Source: Perkinsus olseni
Lineage: Eukaryota; Perkinsozoa; Perkinsida; Perkinsidae
Direction of reading: 5' to 3'
Assembly (NCBI GenBank): GCA_013115135.1
Contig: JABANP010000326.1
Location: 1 to 58,149, forward strand
Length of the DNA stretch: 58,149 bases
Below, piece after piece: positions 30,200 through 41,113 of this stretch. Under the pieces are notes generated by a model. It did not search any database. It had not been told where the DNA came from and saw nothing but the letters and a program-made list of their open reading frames with translations. Each line of letters begins with the position of its first letter. Positions within the stretch are counted from its first letter, which is position 1. The translations under genes were made by a program, and so were the position numbers.

Positions 30200-32611
30200 C
30201 ACTGTTCTGATAGACTAACTGCATTTTCAAGTACCCTATTTGTGAGAAGAAAGTGACGAGGATGAGGTTTTGACAGCACTTGTTGTGTTGGGCAGTCAGC
30301 AGATGTTCGATACATCGGTGCCTTCGAGGTTGGCCGAAAGTCGCGACACAAACGCTGAAGTATCTGCATGCAAAGATGAGGCCACTATGCAACATGCAAG
30401 AATGAGGCCGCTATGCCACGTGACAGGACGGTGGTCGAATAACTGAAGCACTGCGCGACTATCTGAGTGTTGCTTCGATCGTCGCCTGATGCTGCTGCTT
30501 TGCCCTGTGGCTCAGTGGCTCCATTTTGCATGTTGCATTTTCTTTCTTACAGACTGTAAGCGGTTTGTACATGGAAACGACATAACTGCATTCACAACTA
30601 TCCAGGGCGTTCCTTATTTATGAACGGCATAACAGGAGCCTCGCCATAACCCTCGCACTTCCGAGGACAAGCTTTTCCTTTACTCGTTTCCATCAGATGA
30701 GGATCGGGAGAACCTCCTTCAGCATCAACACAAGTAGGCTTGGAGGAAAGAATGGCTCCGTGTTGAAGTATATTGGGGCTTAACTCCTCGATATGCTCCT
30801 CGTACTTCACCAACGATCTTCCGTGAGGTGTGCCGAAGAGTGACCAGGTCAAGGCGCTCCCAACAGGACGCAATCCTGTCCCTTCAGCACGTGCTCAGAC
30901 ACGACCGTAATCATATGAAGCGCGCCTCACCGTGGACAAATTGGAGCCCTCTGTAGCTCTTCTAGACTAGGTAGACACTCTCGCTCACCCTACCTCTATC
31001 GCAATCAATAGCCCGATACACGCTCAGACTTGTGTAGTGATCGGAACGTATTTGCGACTCATCTGTGTGTGGTTTTGATGTCGACGCCAGAGACTTGGTC
31101 AGGCATGATAGACCCAAGATGGCCGTGGCGTCAGTGTTGTATAGTTACTTCGGCAGATTGTGTAAAGGCAATACAGCTAGTGGGAGTTAACACTGTATTG
31201 TCCCATGGTGCCACAGGGGTTGACCCAAGAGGAATAGTTCTAGGGGACTTATCTAGTACTACGCGCCGGCGGTACGTATTGGGTTTGACCAAGGAATCAG
31301 CGCAGCTTTCGGCTGATATAGTAATAGGTACGTACTGGGTTTGAGCTAGTGATGGGAATGTGTAGAAGGGTTGTTGCATGAGGTTAGCGAGTAATTTCAG
31401 CGGTATCTCAGTACGGTAACTACATAGTCCAGTAGTAGGTGGGAGCAGCCTCGAGGCTCCGAATGGCACCAAGCAAGCAGTATAAGCCTATCATCAACTT
31501 ACAGTCACGCATGCTAACCAAGATACAGGCTCCCATCAACGACACCGCGCGAAGAGTGTTTCAAAACTTCTTGAACAGGTCCAATCCCGTCAAATCCTCC
31601 ATCGGCTCGAGTGATCCGGCATGCTGCTATTGTTGGGTTAATGTACTGTAGAGTATGTGCTAAACAGTAGTGTACTAGCACTGTCCATTTAACGTGAGTG
31701 TCCTCTAGCCATACTTCAATAGTCATAAAGCATTATTGATAGTAAATTGGTTTCTCTTCTAGGCACTTGGCTGTAGTGCTACCCTACAGTACTCACCGAT
31801 GATTAAACGCAGGGCCCGTGAAGGCTCAAGATGGGGCTAACTTGAGGAGTGGGAGGAGTGAAAACCACTCGTATCAAATATCACATACGACTCGTGTACC
31901 GAGCACATCACGAAAGCCGGCCATAGCTCGGCCCGAGCAAAACAAGCATGCTTACAAAAGAACGCGCACAACAACGTGCTGAAAGAGACCCGTACGGAGA
32001 GAAAATAACGGATTCAGGCCATAGCTCGGCCAGAGTAAAGGCAGCATGCTCATTAGCGCACGCGTGCACAGAAACGTGCAGAAAGAGACTCGTAGAAAGA
32101 GAAAATAATTGAGAACGGCCATAGCTCGGCCCGGAGCATGCTTACAAATGCACGCGCGCACAATCATGTGCTGAACGGTCGGACAGACTCGCATCGGTCT
32201 GCACAGAAGATCCTCAATGTCGGCTACTCCTTACGCAAGACTCGTCACCGAATAAGGCTAACAATGTTGAAATGTTAATGTGTCAATGTGCCAGAAATGT
32301 TTGTAGACGACTAAACACGGCACAGGTCGATGAAATAAAAAAATTCCGAATAAGGTAGAGGTAAGGAATCCCTCAGGGAGTGCACAAGGTCAAAGGCTGC
32401 TGCTTCCGCTCAACTTATGCTCGATTATGGCCATCGGTAAGAAAACACGATATGACGGTCAGAATTACTTACAAACTTACTTGCGGCAAGAAGTTTAACT
32501 AACCAATAAACGGGTGGCCCTAGGGTGCTCCACGCTCGACGACGGGCATGCATGCCGACTAAAAATAATAATAATAATCCCGAATTTATGATCGACCGTG
32601 ATGATGACAGA
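30200..32611. other. Gene-poor stretch with a tandem repeat
   Basis: No frame with recognisable domains or consistent splice structure was found. A minus-strand frame at 30598-30873 (EEHIEELSPNILQHGAILSS) and a plus-strand frame at 31030-31344 look random or undecidable. The 98-100 bp tandem repeat lies at 31919-32180, and a short TAATAATAATAA run at 32565-32577. Confidence 0.4.
31919..32180. repeat. Three-copy 98-100 bp tandem repeat
   Basis: GGCCATAGCTCGGCC occurs at 31919, 32017 and 32117. Each copy is followed by a GCATGCT block, then ACG(C/T)GCACA, ACGTGC(T/A)GAAAGAGAC and a GAGAAAATAA block. The third unit is truncated. Units differ by small indels and substitutions. Confidence 0.88.
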
Positions 32612-33275
32612 TTAACTGACACCCATGTTGGCGAGAAGCTTGATTAAGCAAAGGGATGGATCCTGAAAGAGAAATGATAAAAACGTCAACTGCATAGTAG
32701 AAACGTGGAAGCATGGCTTAAAACAGGGGAGGAGAGACTTACGATTCTTCTGCGTGCTGCGGGAGCGGCACGGGCCCAAGACCGCCGTTGCTGTCATAAG
32801 AGCCTCTAGTGGCGCTTTCTGACTTCACCCGTACTTGTCGATGGCTCTTATATGAGCGAACGCCGTACATAGCTGCCCAGACCAGAACGATTACCGTGAG
32901 CAAGATGGCGAGGGATATGAAAAGCCATACAGGCCTGACAGGAACGGTGAAGCCGCTTCACAGTTGACAACCCACCAAGAGTAATGTTCGCATCGTTGCC
33001 CTTCCGTCCAGAAGTCGCAAACGCAGCCTCTGCCGACACAATGGCCGTTGTTCCCGCAGACCTGATGCAAGATGAGGGTGATGGCGGCTGGGGAGGAAGA
33101 CCGATTCCCTACCACTTCTGGGTCCGGTAGAAACACCGCATTCCGAAGAACAATTTGGCCTGTAGATCGGTAGCCACGACCATGATGATATTAGAAAGAT
33201 GAACAGCCTCAGACTGCGAGGACGAGCAGGGAGGTGGGAAGGGGAAAAGCGGCGTTTAGTTGCAGTTGCCGACAA
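32612..33275 (-). CDS. EGF-like domain single-pass membrane protein (exon model incomplete)
   Basis: Minus-strand sequence near 33050 reads VCGNNGHCVGRGCVCDFWTE and ends GQRCEHY, an EGF-like module with the CxNNGxCxxxxCxC spacing. Upstream, LFIFLISSWSWLPIYRPNCS is a possible signal segment. Downstream, in another frame, FTVPVRPVWLFISLAILLTV starts a transmembrane helix followed by a Lys/Ser-rich tail (YKSHRQVRVKSESATRGSY). A GTAAGT donor near 32741 and a TTTCAG acceptor near 32660 lead to a last exon DPSLCLIKLLANMGVS. The EGF and TM frames are not joined by an intron I can define, so a small intron or frameshift lies near 32960. Probable cell-surface protein. Confidence 0.45.
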
Positions 33276-34021
33276 CTCCTGTCAGTCCTGCGACGGCTTG
33301 TACTAGGCATAATCAACACGTACGGTGCTTTGTGTGAACATGTGGGATGCCTTTCACGGGAGAGTTACCGATAAGGCGATGAGACAAGTTGCGTTGAGCG
33401 ATGAGGCTCACGCGCCTCGAAAAGTGGCGCGCGCCATGAGGATCGTTTTGTTCGAGACACCAGACCGAATTTGGCGGCTTGTGCCCTCTCAAGGCCACTA
33501 CTTCCCGTACATGAGGCTATGCATAGGCTCGAACAGTGTAGTGTGTGCAAGGCAGGGGGCCGCTGACCATTTGGAATCATGCTCTATCGGTTGAGGGATT
33601 TGCAAGAGCGCAAGATATGGCAACCTTCGCGTCGCGACCCCTCCGCTACCCCGTTGCATGCCAAATCCGCGAGGAGCCGTTCGTCAATTTTCTCGAGAGC
33701 CCTCGGAAGGCTGATTCTTGCAGAGGCAACTGTGTCACACTCCAAGTCCCCGCCATGTTCTCGACATGTCGCGGCGGGCCTTTATGAATGATGGTGGAGT
33801 GCAAGGACTCGTCGGGTTAAAATCAGCGCGACTCATGATCTGAATCCCAGCGACGCTAGTCCTGTTTCCCAATGGCAAACTTAGTCACTGATGCTACGGA
33901 GGCGGTTCTTGCGGCATCTACGTCTTTCTATTAAGCACTCTGGCAAGATAGTTGAGTTGATCAGCATACCGTCGTCAATAGCCCGTCGGTAGGCTATGGT
34001 GGGGCTCCTTGATTTCATCAG
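33276..34021. other. Intergenic stretch
   Basis: No gene supported. A plus-strand frame at 33325-33594 has no recognisable features. Nothing else stands out. Confidence 0.35.
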
Positions 34022-35557
34022 ATGAATTTAGCTGCACTGAATGCCCGTCGCCGGAGGGCATGGTCCCGCCTGCGATCGCTAGTAGCAGTCAATCTGCGCT
34101 GTATCGCCTATTGTTCACTATACTGTCTGGCTGGGCCAGCCCTCATACTGCTTAACGCGCACATCTACAACAAGACGGGCTTCCCCTACCCCATCACAGT
34201 GTCCAGCCTCGGGACGTGGGTGTGCGCTCTTGTCACCAGGATGGCCGTCAAGACAGGTGCGACGTCTCCAAAACATCAACCGGTGATAGATCCCCCGCTC
34301 AGGTCTTTGCGCAACTCCAACGAGCGTTACGAATAAGTACTGGCTACGGCGTATCGTCCCTCTCGGTGTTCTTACTGCAATCGCCAGTGGAGCAGGCAAC
34401 AACGTCTATCGCTATTTATCGGTGTCATTCACTCAAATGCTCAAAGCAGAGACTCCCGTTTATATCCTCATCGTTATGCTAATCTTCCGAGTGCGTGTAA
34501 GATACTTATCTGGAAAGAGGTCGAATCGTATCTTGTCCAATGCTCAGATACCTTCTTGTGGCTCAGTTATCGCCGTTATACTCATCTGCATCGGGACGTG
34601 TGTTGCGTCCGTAGGCGAACTCAAGTTCTCCTGGACGGGCTTCGCCTTGCAAACCGCAGCTGACATCTCAGAGGCGACTAAGCTAGTGCTCCTGCAGACT
34701 TCAATGGCTGGTAAGTCAAGGCCTCAATTTCACGGCGCAGCAGGGCTTCAGCACCTCGGGAAAGACGTGCAGACGGAAGTGAACTGGCAACGCACTCAGA
34801 GCCTTCATTCCATTCATAAAACGAGACACTTCGACTCCACTCGTAGAAAAGAGAATGAGTGGAAATGGAATTCGCTCCGAGTATTTGAAATTCTCGGTAT
34901 ACTGAGAACCTTATCGGCATTGGGTGTTACCATCAGCTCGGACGTGTTGTTGTATTTTGACTGATCCGTCCCCTCAGACGACAAACTCTCTCCCCTTCGA
35001 CTCCCTTCTCCACATGTCCATGGCCACAGCCTTCTGCCAGGCCTGTCTTGGTCTCCTCCTCGAACCAGCAGCATTACCCTCAGTACCATATCAATCACCA
35101 TTCACTATAGCGCTTCTTTCACGTGAGTTCTCTTTGGCTTCGCTCCGCTGTTAAATTCGGATCGGAATTGCAAGAGCGCTCCCAAGATTGAACTTAGCGT
35201 CTTAAAGACGATCCTTGAAAATCCGGAGCGGCAGTCAGTCGAAGACTCCAATTTCTGTCCTTTTCAGTATCATGCCTTCTCGGCGTGGCCGTCAATCTCC
35301 TCACTCTTGCCGTCATCAACTGCACATCTGGTCTAGCAATGAAGCTCCTCGGAATCTTCCGCAATAACCTCCCCGTAGTGGTATCCGTCCTATTGCTTCA
35401 AGAGAAAGTATCCACTCTACAATTCATCGGTTACAGTATCAGCGTCCTCGGTTTTCTCACCTACACCTACCTACAGTCGAAGCCGCCCCACAAAGTCATC
35501 GACTCGGAGCCGACAACGCCTGAAGCACTCGAGTTGGGGGAAGGCGCTGCCGAGTGA
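34022..35557 (+). CDS. TPT/SLC35-family sugar-phosphate or nucleotide-sugar transporter, five exons
   Basis: The ATG at 34022 starts MNLAALNARRRRAWSRLRSL. Membrane segments follow: IAYCSLYCLAGPALILLNAH, then NKTGFPYPITVSSLGTWVCA, the family 'N+..l....FpyP..lt..q' region. A 46-nt intron gives CATPTSVTNKYWLRRIVPLG, then NVYRYLSVSFTQMLKAETPV (the conserved 'VSFtQmlKa..P' motif) and YILIVMLIFRV. The next intron starts GTAAGATAC at 34497. Then come VIAVILICIGTCVASVGELK and FALQTAADISEATKLVLLQT. A 270-nt intron (34709-34978) precedes LLHMSMATAFCQACLGLLLE. The last exon has GVAVNLLTLAVINCTSGLAM and KLLGIFRNNLPVVVSVLLLQ, stop at 35555-35557. Ten membrane segments are expected for the family and most are visible. 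It probably acts in the Golgi, ER or plastid envelope; the substrate is unknown. Confidence 0.85.
34497..34505 (+). promoter_or_regulatory. 5' splice site GTAAGATAC in the TPT gene
   Basis: Donor of the second intron, after FRVR. The 51-nt intron also contains GTATCTTG before the acceptor, so donor and interior form an AAGATAC/GTATCTT inverted repeat. Confidence 0.75.
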
Positions 35558-35722
35558 ACTCGATCAGTGTGTCATTGGCAGCTTATCATGGTTTGTTCAG
35601 CGCGCGGATCGCTTCCGTGCAAAGCGGTCGGTCGGGCTTCATATCGATGTAAATTGCTTTTTCTCATCTCCCGAGGATGTTGCGTTCGTCACAGCTCCGG
35701 TGCACGACGTTAGTTGACAGCG

Positions 35723-36902
35723 ATGTGCGTAGTGCCGACATCGACTAAGAAAACTGTCAAGGCCAAAGGAAAGCCGAAAAAGTAGGGTGGCGTTCTCACA
35801 ATGACGCCTGCGGTCGGTTCAGGAAGGCTGCTCCGAAGTCTAAGGGCTCCACTGAGGGTTCGAAAGCTCAAGGGCGAGAAGCTGAGACGAAGATCGCGAC
35901 GTGAGGTGCGTCCTGGTGTGAGGAAGTGATCTCTCGAGGTTAGATACATGAAGGAACAGAATCGACCATACAGCGCCCAGAACGTCTTCGACAACCTCCA
36001 TGGTGTTGTGCCGAAGGCTCAGGTCCAGAATCTGATGGAAAAACTGTCAAAAGAGCCAGGCTCGGAGGGAGAGCCACCGCTCGTCATGAAAGAGTAGGAA
36101 GGAAGTGCCACTGCGCCACGAAGTCGGTCGCAGTCCGTCGCGCAGAAAATGATAGCAACAGGCTGTAGTGGTCTTACTTTTTACACGTGGCATAGTGGCC
36201 TCGTCTTTGCATATCTCTATTCATTCGTTCTTACTGGATCACAGATACGGTGCTCAGAAGGTGTTCCTGTGCAACCAGAGCCTCTTTGGTGATTGTTCGC
36301 CCGAAAGTGTTTTGCAGTTGAACGCCGACGTCGCGGAGGTTGAAAAGAAGCTGCCCTCTGTACGGGCAGCCCTCGGCAAGGGTGAGGCCTGTCGGGCGGC
36401 CTCCATGACGGGACACTGCTTAGTCACCGCGGAGATCAGTCAACTTCGTAGTCAGGGCGAGCTGGAAGGGAGAGTAGTGAGCAGCAGGAAGCGTGTAAGA
36501 TACTTGAGAAATAACTATGAAAAGTGGCGTTGGAGTAGGTACGGGAGCTGGAGGAGAGAGTGCACGGCATCAGGAAAGAACGAGAGAAGGCTGGAGTGTC
36601 GGACCTCGGGCAAAAACTCGCCGAAGCACAGACGAAGTCATCCTTGATAGTATCTTGGCTTTTGGAGGCGATCCATGCCCTTTCTATGGGAGGACAGCTC
36701 CTGGTCGCTTTTTTAGATACGGCGATTTGCACAACACCCTGGCGAAGCGCAGAAGGCTGGTACTGGATGCGGCCCAGCTACTGGTTGTTTATGACGCTAC
36801 CGTTGCTCATCTCAGTGCATGTCGATTGTGTCAAGGGTTGGAGAGCTGATGAGTCTGTCGAAAGAAGACGTCTTCAATGAACTTGGTCTTGATGTTGAAT
36901 AA
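35723..36902 (+). CDS. HOP2: Hop2/PSMC3IP, meiotic homologous-pairing protein, multi-exon
   Basis: Hop2 pairs with Mnd1 to help Dmc1/Rad51 strand exchange. The ATG at 35723 gives MCVVPTSTKKTVKAKGKPKK. After a 42-nt intron comes KAAPKSKGSTEGSKAQG. A 43-nt intron then joins to YMKEQNRPYSAQNVFDNLHG and VVPKAQVQNLMEKLSKE, the diagnostic winged helix 'NRPYSaqDvf.NLh'. A longer intron containing CACTGCGCCACGAAGT leads to YGAQKVFLCNQSLFGDC and LQLNADVAEVEKKLPSVRAA, the coiled coil. After an intron with donor GTAAGATAC (36495) come RELEERVHGIRKEREKAGVS, then LAKRRRLVLDAAQLL, and the C-terminal SLSKEDVFNELGLDVE before the TAA at 36900-36902. The C-terminal exon joins near 36650 and 36785 are unresolved. 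Confidence 0.85.
36109..36124 (-). repeat. Intron motif (reverse) in Hop2 intron
   Basis: CACTGCGCCACGAAGT is the reverse complement of the TTTCGTGGCGC(A)GTG module with one change. It lies in the Hop2 intron between PPLVMKE and YGAQKVF. Confidence 0.7.
36495..36503 (+). promoter_or_regulatory. 5' splice site GTAAGATAC in Hop2
   Basis: Donor of a 44-nt Hop2 intron ending GGAGTAG. The preceding bases CGT are also the same as at the TPT donor (CGT|GTAAGATACTT in both genes). Confidence 0.7.
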
Positions 36903-37018
36903 TCGTGTTACCGCGGTAGCACCGCCCAAGTGTTTCTCAACCTCAACTCGCCTGTTCTGTTGGAGGAGGTTGGCTCGGTTTCGGCTGATTTCATGCAAGC
37001 ATCGGTTAAGTTGATATT

Positions 37019-37570
37019 ATGTTCTCTCCTCAAGTGCCCGCCCTCTTCCAGGGGCCTGGCCAGCCTCTCTTCAACACTTGGAAGCCTGTCGTCACTAAGC
37101 GGCCCTCCTTGCTTGGGGCTCCTCCCTTGCAACCCCTGCAGCAGGCTCAGATTGAGGCAGCCACCGTCAAACAAGCTCCACCGGCCGATGGTCTTGAGAC
37201 CAAATCAGAGAGGACGGTCGCCAAGCAGAATGATGATGATGCAGCTGAGAAGAGAGAAAGGGCGATCATAAGCAGCATGGAGAAGGCGAAGCTGACAGAT
37301 GTACCGCGCAGGAGCTTCCTAGGTCATGACCACTTCTTCAAGTACAGAAGAAGATCCAGCAACAGCCAGACAAATCTTGATACCGAGGAGGACGTCCACG
37401 AGCTCCGCAAAAAAGCTACTTCGTTGCGGTACAGACTGGCTATGTTGAGGTTGAAGAAAGAGCAAGACGAGAGAGTCATTGGCAATTTATTAGACTTTTT
37501 GACGGCTTCTAAAGACGGACAGCTCCTTGTGGATGAGCTTCGTCGTAAAGGTCGCATTGTGTGTTGTTGA
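37019..37570 (+). CDS. Hypothetical coiled-coil protein, 183 residues, single exon
   Basis: An uninterrupted frame starts MFSPQVPALFQGPGQPLFNT. It has a proline/glutamine-rich N-terminal third (LLGAPPLQPLQQAQIEAATV) and a charged middle (KQNDDDAAEKRERAIISSME). The C-terminal helical region DVHELRKKATSLRYRLAMLR continues LKKEQDERVIGNLLDFLTAS and looks like a coiled coil. The end is RRKGRIVCC, where paired cysteines could be lipid-modified, which is speculation. It lies 117 bp downstream of Hop2 and upstream of GT17 on the same strand. No family was recognised. Confidence 0.6.
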   Translation: MFSPQVPALFQGPGQPLFNTWKPVVTKRPSLLGAPPLQPLQQAQIEAATVKQAPPADGLETKSERTVAKQNDDDAAEKRERAIISSMEKAKLTDVPRRSFLGHDHFFKYRRRSSNSQTNLDTEEDVHELRKKATSLRYRLAMLRLKKEQDERVIGNLLDFLTASKDGQLLVDELRRKGRIVCC

Positions 37571-37863
37571 ATGACGTGTTGAGCACCGACAGGTCGTTGA
37601 GTGTAGTACGACTGCCTGGGGGTTGTCTTGAGAATCGAGATAGTATCCCATCCGACGGATACTGTCCATCGATTCGCTTGAGAACCGTCACAAGATGTCT
37701 CCTTCAAAATGTGCACAAGACTCAGCTTTATCGAGTGTCTCAGCTGCTTATGTAGCGGAAGGAAACACTGCTGCTAGCAAACTCTTGCGCGGACTAGGGA
37801 TGCTGGGTCCAAAGGGGCAGTCCTCGCGACTCAGCCGTGGGAGAACCTCAGTTACCTCATCGA

Positions 37864-39249
37864 ATGCCCAATGCGAAGTATCTTCTCAACATTCTGCTCA
37901 TCGCCACTCTCTCTGCTCTGATGTACTTCTGGTTCTATCATCAAGTGATCGACTATCGAACCGCCGATCTCCTCCTTCTGAAGGAAACTGTGATAGAACT
38001 GTCGTCTAGGCTAGATGCTCTTGAAAGCAATTCAACCGCACTAGCCGTAGAACGGCAAGCTGACTCGACCTTCCGCCGTCACTCACAAGCTTCGACCTAT
38101 GATTCGGCCAACGCTACCTGGGTCAGAACTTTCGTCGAGGAGAGGCTGGGTAACTTCTGGGTGAGAAAACGGCCCGAGATCCAAGCGGTTGTGAAAAGAA
38201 GTATCGAGGAAATGACCGATAAAGTGATCAAGACGGCTGTAGAGAAGATTCGCTCAGCAGGAGATGAAGGTGAGTTGAAAGATGGCGAGGAATCTCCATG
38301 AGTTCAAATGCTCAGAGATCATGTTCCGTCACCACACGCGGGTCATCGATGCCTTCCTTTACAATGGAGAGCAACGCATGTGGCAGCTTCGTCGGCAGCT
38401 ACTCGGCCACTTGGTGGACCACTTTATACTGGTCGAGGGAGAGTGTACATTCCAAGGCGCGCGGAAAAAGCAGCTGTACTCGGAGAAACTTCCGCATGAT
38501 GATAAGCTTACTCGTCATACGGTGTCTTGCGAGGAAGCGAGTCGGCCGCATCCACACGAAGTCAACCGCCTGGAGATGGGCGAGGCTTGGCGGAACGAAG
38601 CGGTCGTACGAAACGCGGCGCTGCTGGCGATCGACTCGGTCGTGAACAATATGACACTCGGGGAGAAGAGGATTTAATAGCGGTCATATTAAGTGACGTG
38701 GATGAGGTGCCCGATCCCGTAAAGCTGACGAACGTCCTTCGACTCGAGCAGAAGAGGCTGAGACGCGGGGAAGTGTTCGCCTTTGAAGCTGACTTTTACT
38801 ACTACACGGTTCTGTGCAAACACGAGAACTCCCCCTGGATGCTCGGACCTCGGCTGGCCTCTCTCGAAACGGTAAGGAGGGTGAGTCCTGACGGAATCCG
38901 ACTTGACGGCGTATTTGAGAACCAGAACGCATCAGGGGAGCAGTCCAGTGTGCTCCTACGACCCTGCGAGTGTTTCAAGATTCAGTCGGTTCTGCGCGGT
39001 GGTTGGCACTTTAGCTACTTTATGAGCGTCGCTGATATTCGTCGTAAACTCGCTTCTTTCTCCCATGCAGAATATTCCACTGCAGCTAGTGGGCTCTCCG
39101 ATGAGGATCTGACGAGAAGAATTCAGAGTTGCGATAATATTCTCGGGAATGGCGACAAACTGAAGAAGCTCGAGAGCCCGGAAGTCAACTCTTTGCCCAA
39201 GCCCATCGCTGAGCGCCTGGATGATTGGACGAGTCCCCCTACAAGTTGA
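37864..39249 (+). CDS. GT17-family N-acetylglucosaminyltransferase (MGAT3-like), type II membrane protein
   Basis: The ATG at 37864 gives a signal anchor (YLLNILLIATLSALMYFWFY), then a coiled stem (ELSSRLDALESNSTALAVER; VKRSIEEMTDKVIKTAVEKI). A 46-nt intron (38270-38315) joins to RHHTRVIDAFLYNGEQRMW and DHFILVEGECTFQGARKKQL. These are family 17 signatures (F-x-YNGE, vDxFilVEg..tF.G). The frame then changes near 38645-38673, and the continuation reads VILSDVDEVPDPVKL (DxDE motif), EADFYYYTVLCKHENSPWML and GGWHFSYFMS, stop at 39249. A 29-nt GT-AG intron (38641-38669) would restore the frame; otherwise one base is lost. An upstream exon from 37695 joined by a 28-nt intron is possible. GT17 enzymes add bisecting GlcNAc in the Golgi. 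Confidence 0.8.
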
Positions 39250-39596
39250 CGGCCGCGTAACCACACCTGGCGACGGACCCGATTTGCAGCTAGAATCGCC
39301 GTTGCTGTTTCACGGCAGGGAGCCTAATTCGCGACGTTTGCTCAATAATGGAGTCTCACTCGTGTCCACTATGAAGGATGTTCTGAGTTAGGAGCGGGTC
39401 CCTGATTGGAATACCCCGCATGTTCATCGAGGTATTCTCGGGCAGTCTACTTGACTCTCATACGCCAGGATTATCCGATACGATTTTCGTGAAAATCTCA
39501 ACATCGTAGTCCCAACTACGGATGATTCCATTTTGGTGTCAAGTGCTCGAGAAGGGCCCACTGGCCGTAGAGAAGGGCATTGAAAAGCTACCAGCT

Positions 39597-39670
39597 GCCC
39601 GATTAGTTCAGCTGGATAGAATGTCTGCCTACGGAGCAGATGGTCGTAGGTTCGAATCCTGCATCGGGTA
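39597..39670 (+). tRNA. tRNA-Arg(ACG)
   Basis: 74 nt, same sequence as 22548-22621 (minus) and 40583-40656. Anticodon loop CTACGGA; B box GGTTCGAATCC. Confidence 0.95.
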
Positions 39671-40045
39671 TATACATGTCTATCGTTATACCATGCCATC
39701 CTAAAGGGGAGTGGCTCCGCGTCTAGCGAGATCTCTTGATGGAGCCACGGTGCGTGGGGAGTAGAAGCCCGATGTTTGTACGGGCCTCCTAATAGAGCCT
39801 CTGGCTTAAGTCGGCAACACATTCGACGGGAACTTCATACCAACCTACGCAGAAGACTGTACCCACCCCATCTGCAGAATTATTGATACTGATGAGGAAT
39901 GAATCATTCCGAATGATATATAAGCTGGCAAAGCGAAACCCTGAGGACGGATGTCCTCAGTCAGGTGAGGGATCCAGGCACGTTTCTCATCGGTGGATAT
40001 TTCAGATCAGCAACAAGAACGAGGTTCAGGAATACAAACAAGCAA

Positions 40046-40127
40046 CGACACCTGAGGGATTCGAACCCTCGCGGGCAGAGCCCAACGGCTTAGCAGGCCG
40101 CCGCCTTAACCACTCGGCCAAAGTGTC
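40046..40127 (-). tRNA. tRNA-Ser(GCT)
   Basis: 82 nt class II tRNA identical to the copies at 22209, 23218 and 41032. Transcribed toward the tRNA-Arg at 39597, 376 bp apart. Confidence 0.97.
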
Positions 40128-40582
40128 CATGATACCATAATCATGGGACTGGCTACCAAATTTCGCCAAGATCCCCCAACTTGGTCAAAATCTGACAATT
40201 GAAACTACCAGTGGGAATACCACTGTGGGATTGATCATGAACGGAAGCTTCAGAGTCCGACGGATCTGATTTGCAGCTAGAATCGCCGTTGCTGTTTACG
40301 GCAGGGAGCCTAATTCGCGACGTTTGCTCAATAATGGAGTCTCACTCGTGTCCACTATGAAGGATGTTCTGAGTTAGGAGCGGGTCCCTGATTGGAATAC
40401 CCCGCATGTTCATCGAGGTATTCTCGGGCAGTCTACTCGACTCTCATACGCCAGGATTATCCGATACGATTTTCGTGAGGATCTCAACATCGTAGTCCCA
40501 ACTACGGATGATTCCATTTTGGTGTCAAGTGCTCGAGAAGGGCCCACCGGCCCTAGAGAAGGGCATCGAAAAGCTACCAGCT

Positions 40583-40656
40583 GCCCGATTAGTTCAGCTG
40601 GATAGAATGTCTGCCTACGGAGCAGATGGTCGTAGGTTCGAATCCTGCATCGGGTA
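40583..40656 (+). tRNA. tRNA-Arg(ACG)
   Basis: Second tandem copy of tRNA-Arg(ACG); sequence unchanged from 39597-39670. Confidence 0.95.
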
Positions 40657-41031
40657 TATACATGTCTATCGTTATACCATGCCATCCTAAAGGGGAGTGG
40701 CTCCGCGTCTAGCGAGATCTCTTGATGGAGCCACGGTGCGTGGGGAGTAGAAACCCGATGTTTGTACGGGCCTCCTAATAGAGCCTCTGGCTTAATTCGG
40801 CAACACATTCGACGGGAACTTCATACCAACCTACGCAGAAGACTGTACCCACCCCATCTGCAGAATTATTGATACTGATGAGGAATGAATCATTCCGAAT
40901 GATATATAAGCTGGCAAAGCGAAACCCTGAGGACGGATGTCCTCAGTCAGATGAGGGATCCAGGCACGTTTCTCATCGGTGGATATTTCAGATCAGCAAC
41001 AAGAACGAGGTTCAGGAATACAAACAAGCAA

Positions 41032-41113
41032 CGACACCTGAGGGATTCGAACCCTCGCGGGCAGAGCCCAACGGCTTAGCAGGCCGCCGCCTTAACCACT
41101 CGGCCAAAGTGTC
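41032..41113 (-). tRNA. tRNA-Ser(GCT)
   Basis: Second tandem copy of tRNA-Ser(GCT) in the 987-bp array; sequence unchanged. Confidence 0.97.

Larger units (their letters stand above)
39281..40267. repeat. 987-bp tRNA-Arg/tRNA-Ser cassette, tandem copy 1
   Basis: The unit runs from GATTTGCAGCTAGAATCG to just before the same words at 40268. It carries tRNA-Arg (plus) and tRNA-Ser (minus), tail to tail. Copy 2 differs at only scattered positions. An inverted, shorter relative lies at about 22.1-22.8 kb. Confidence 0.92.
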
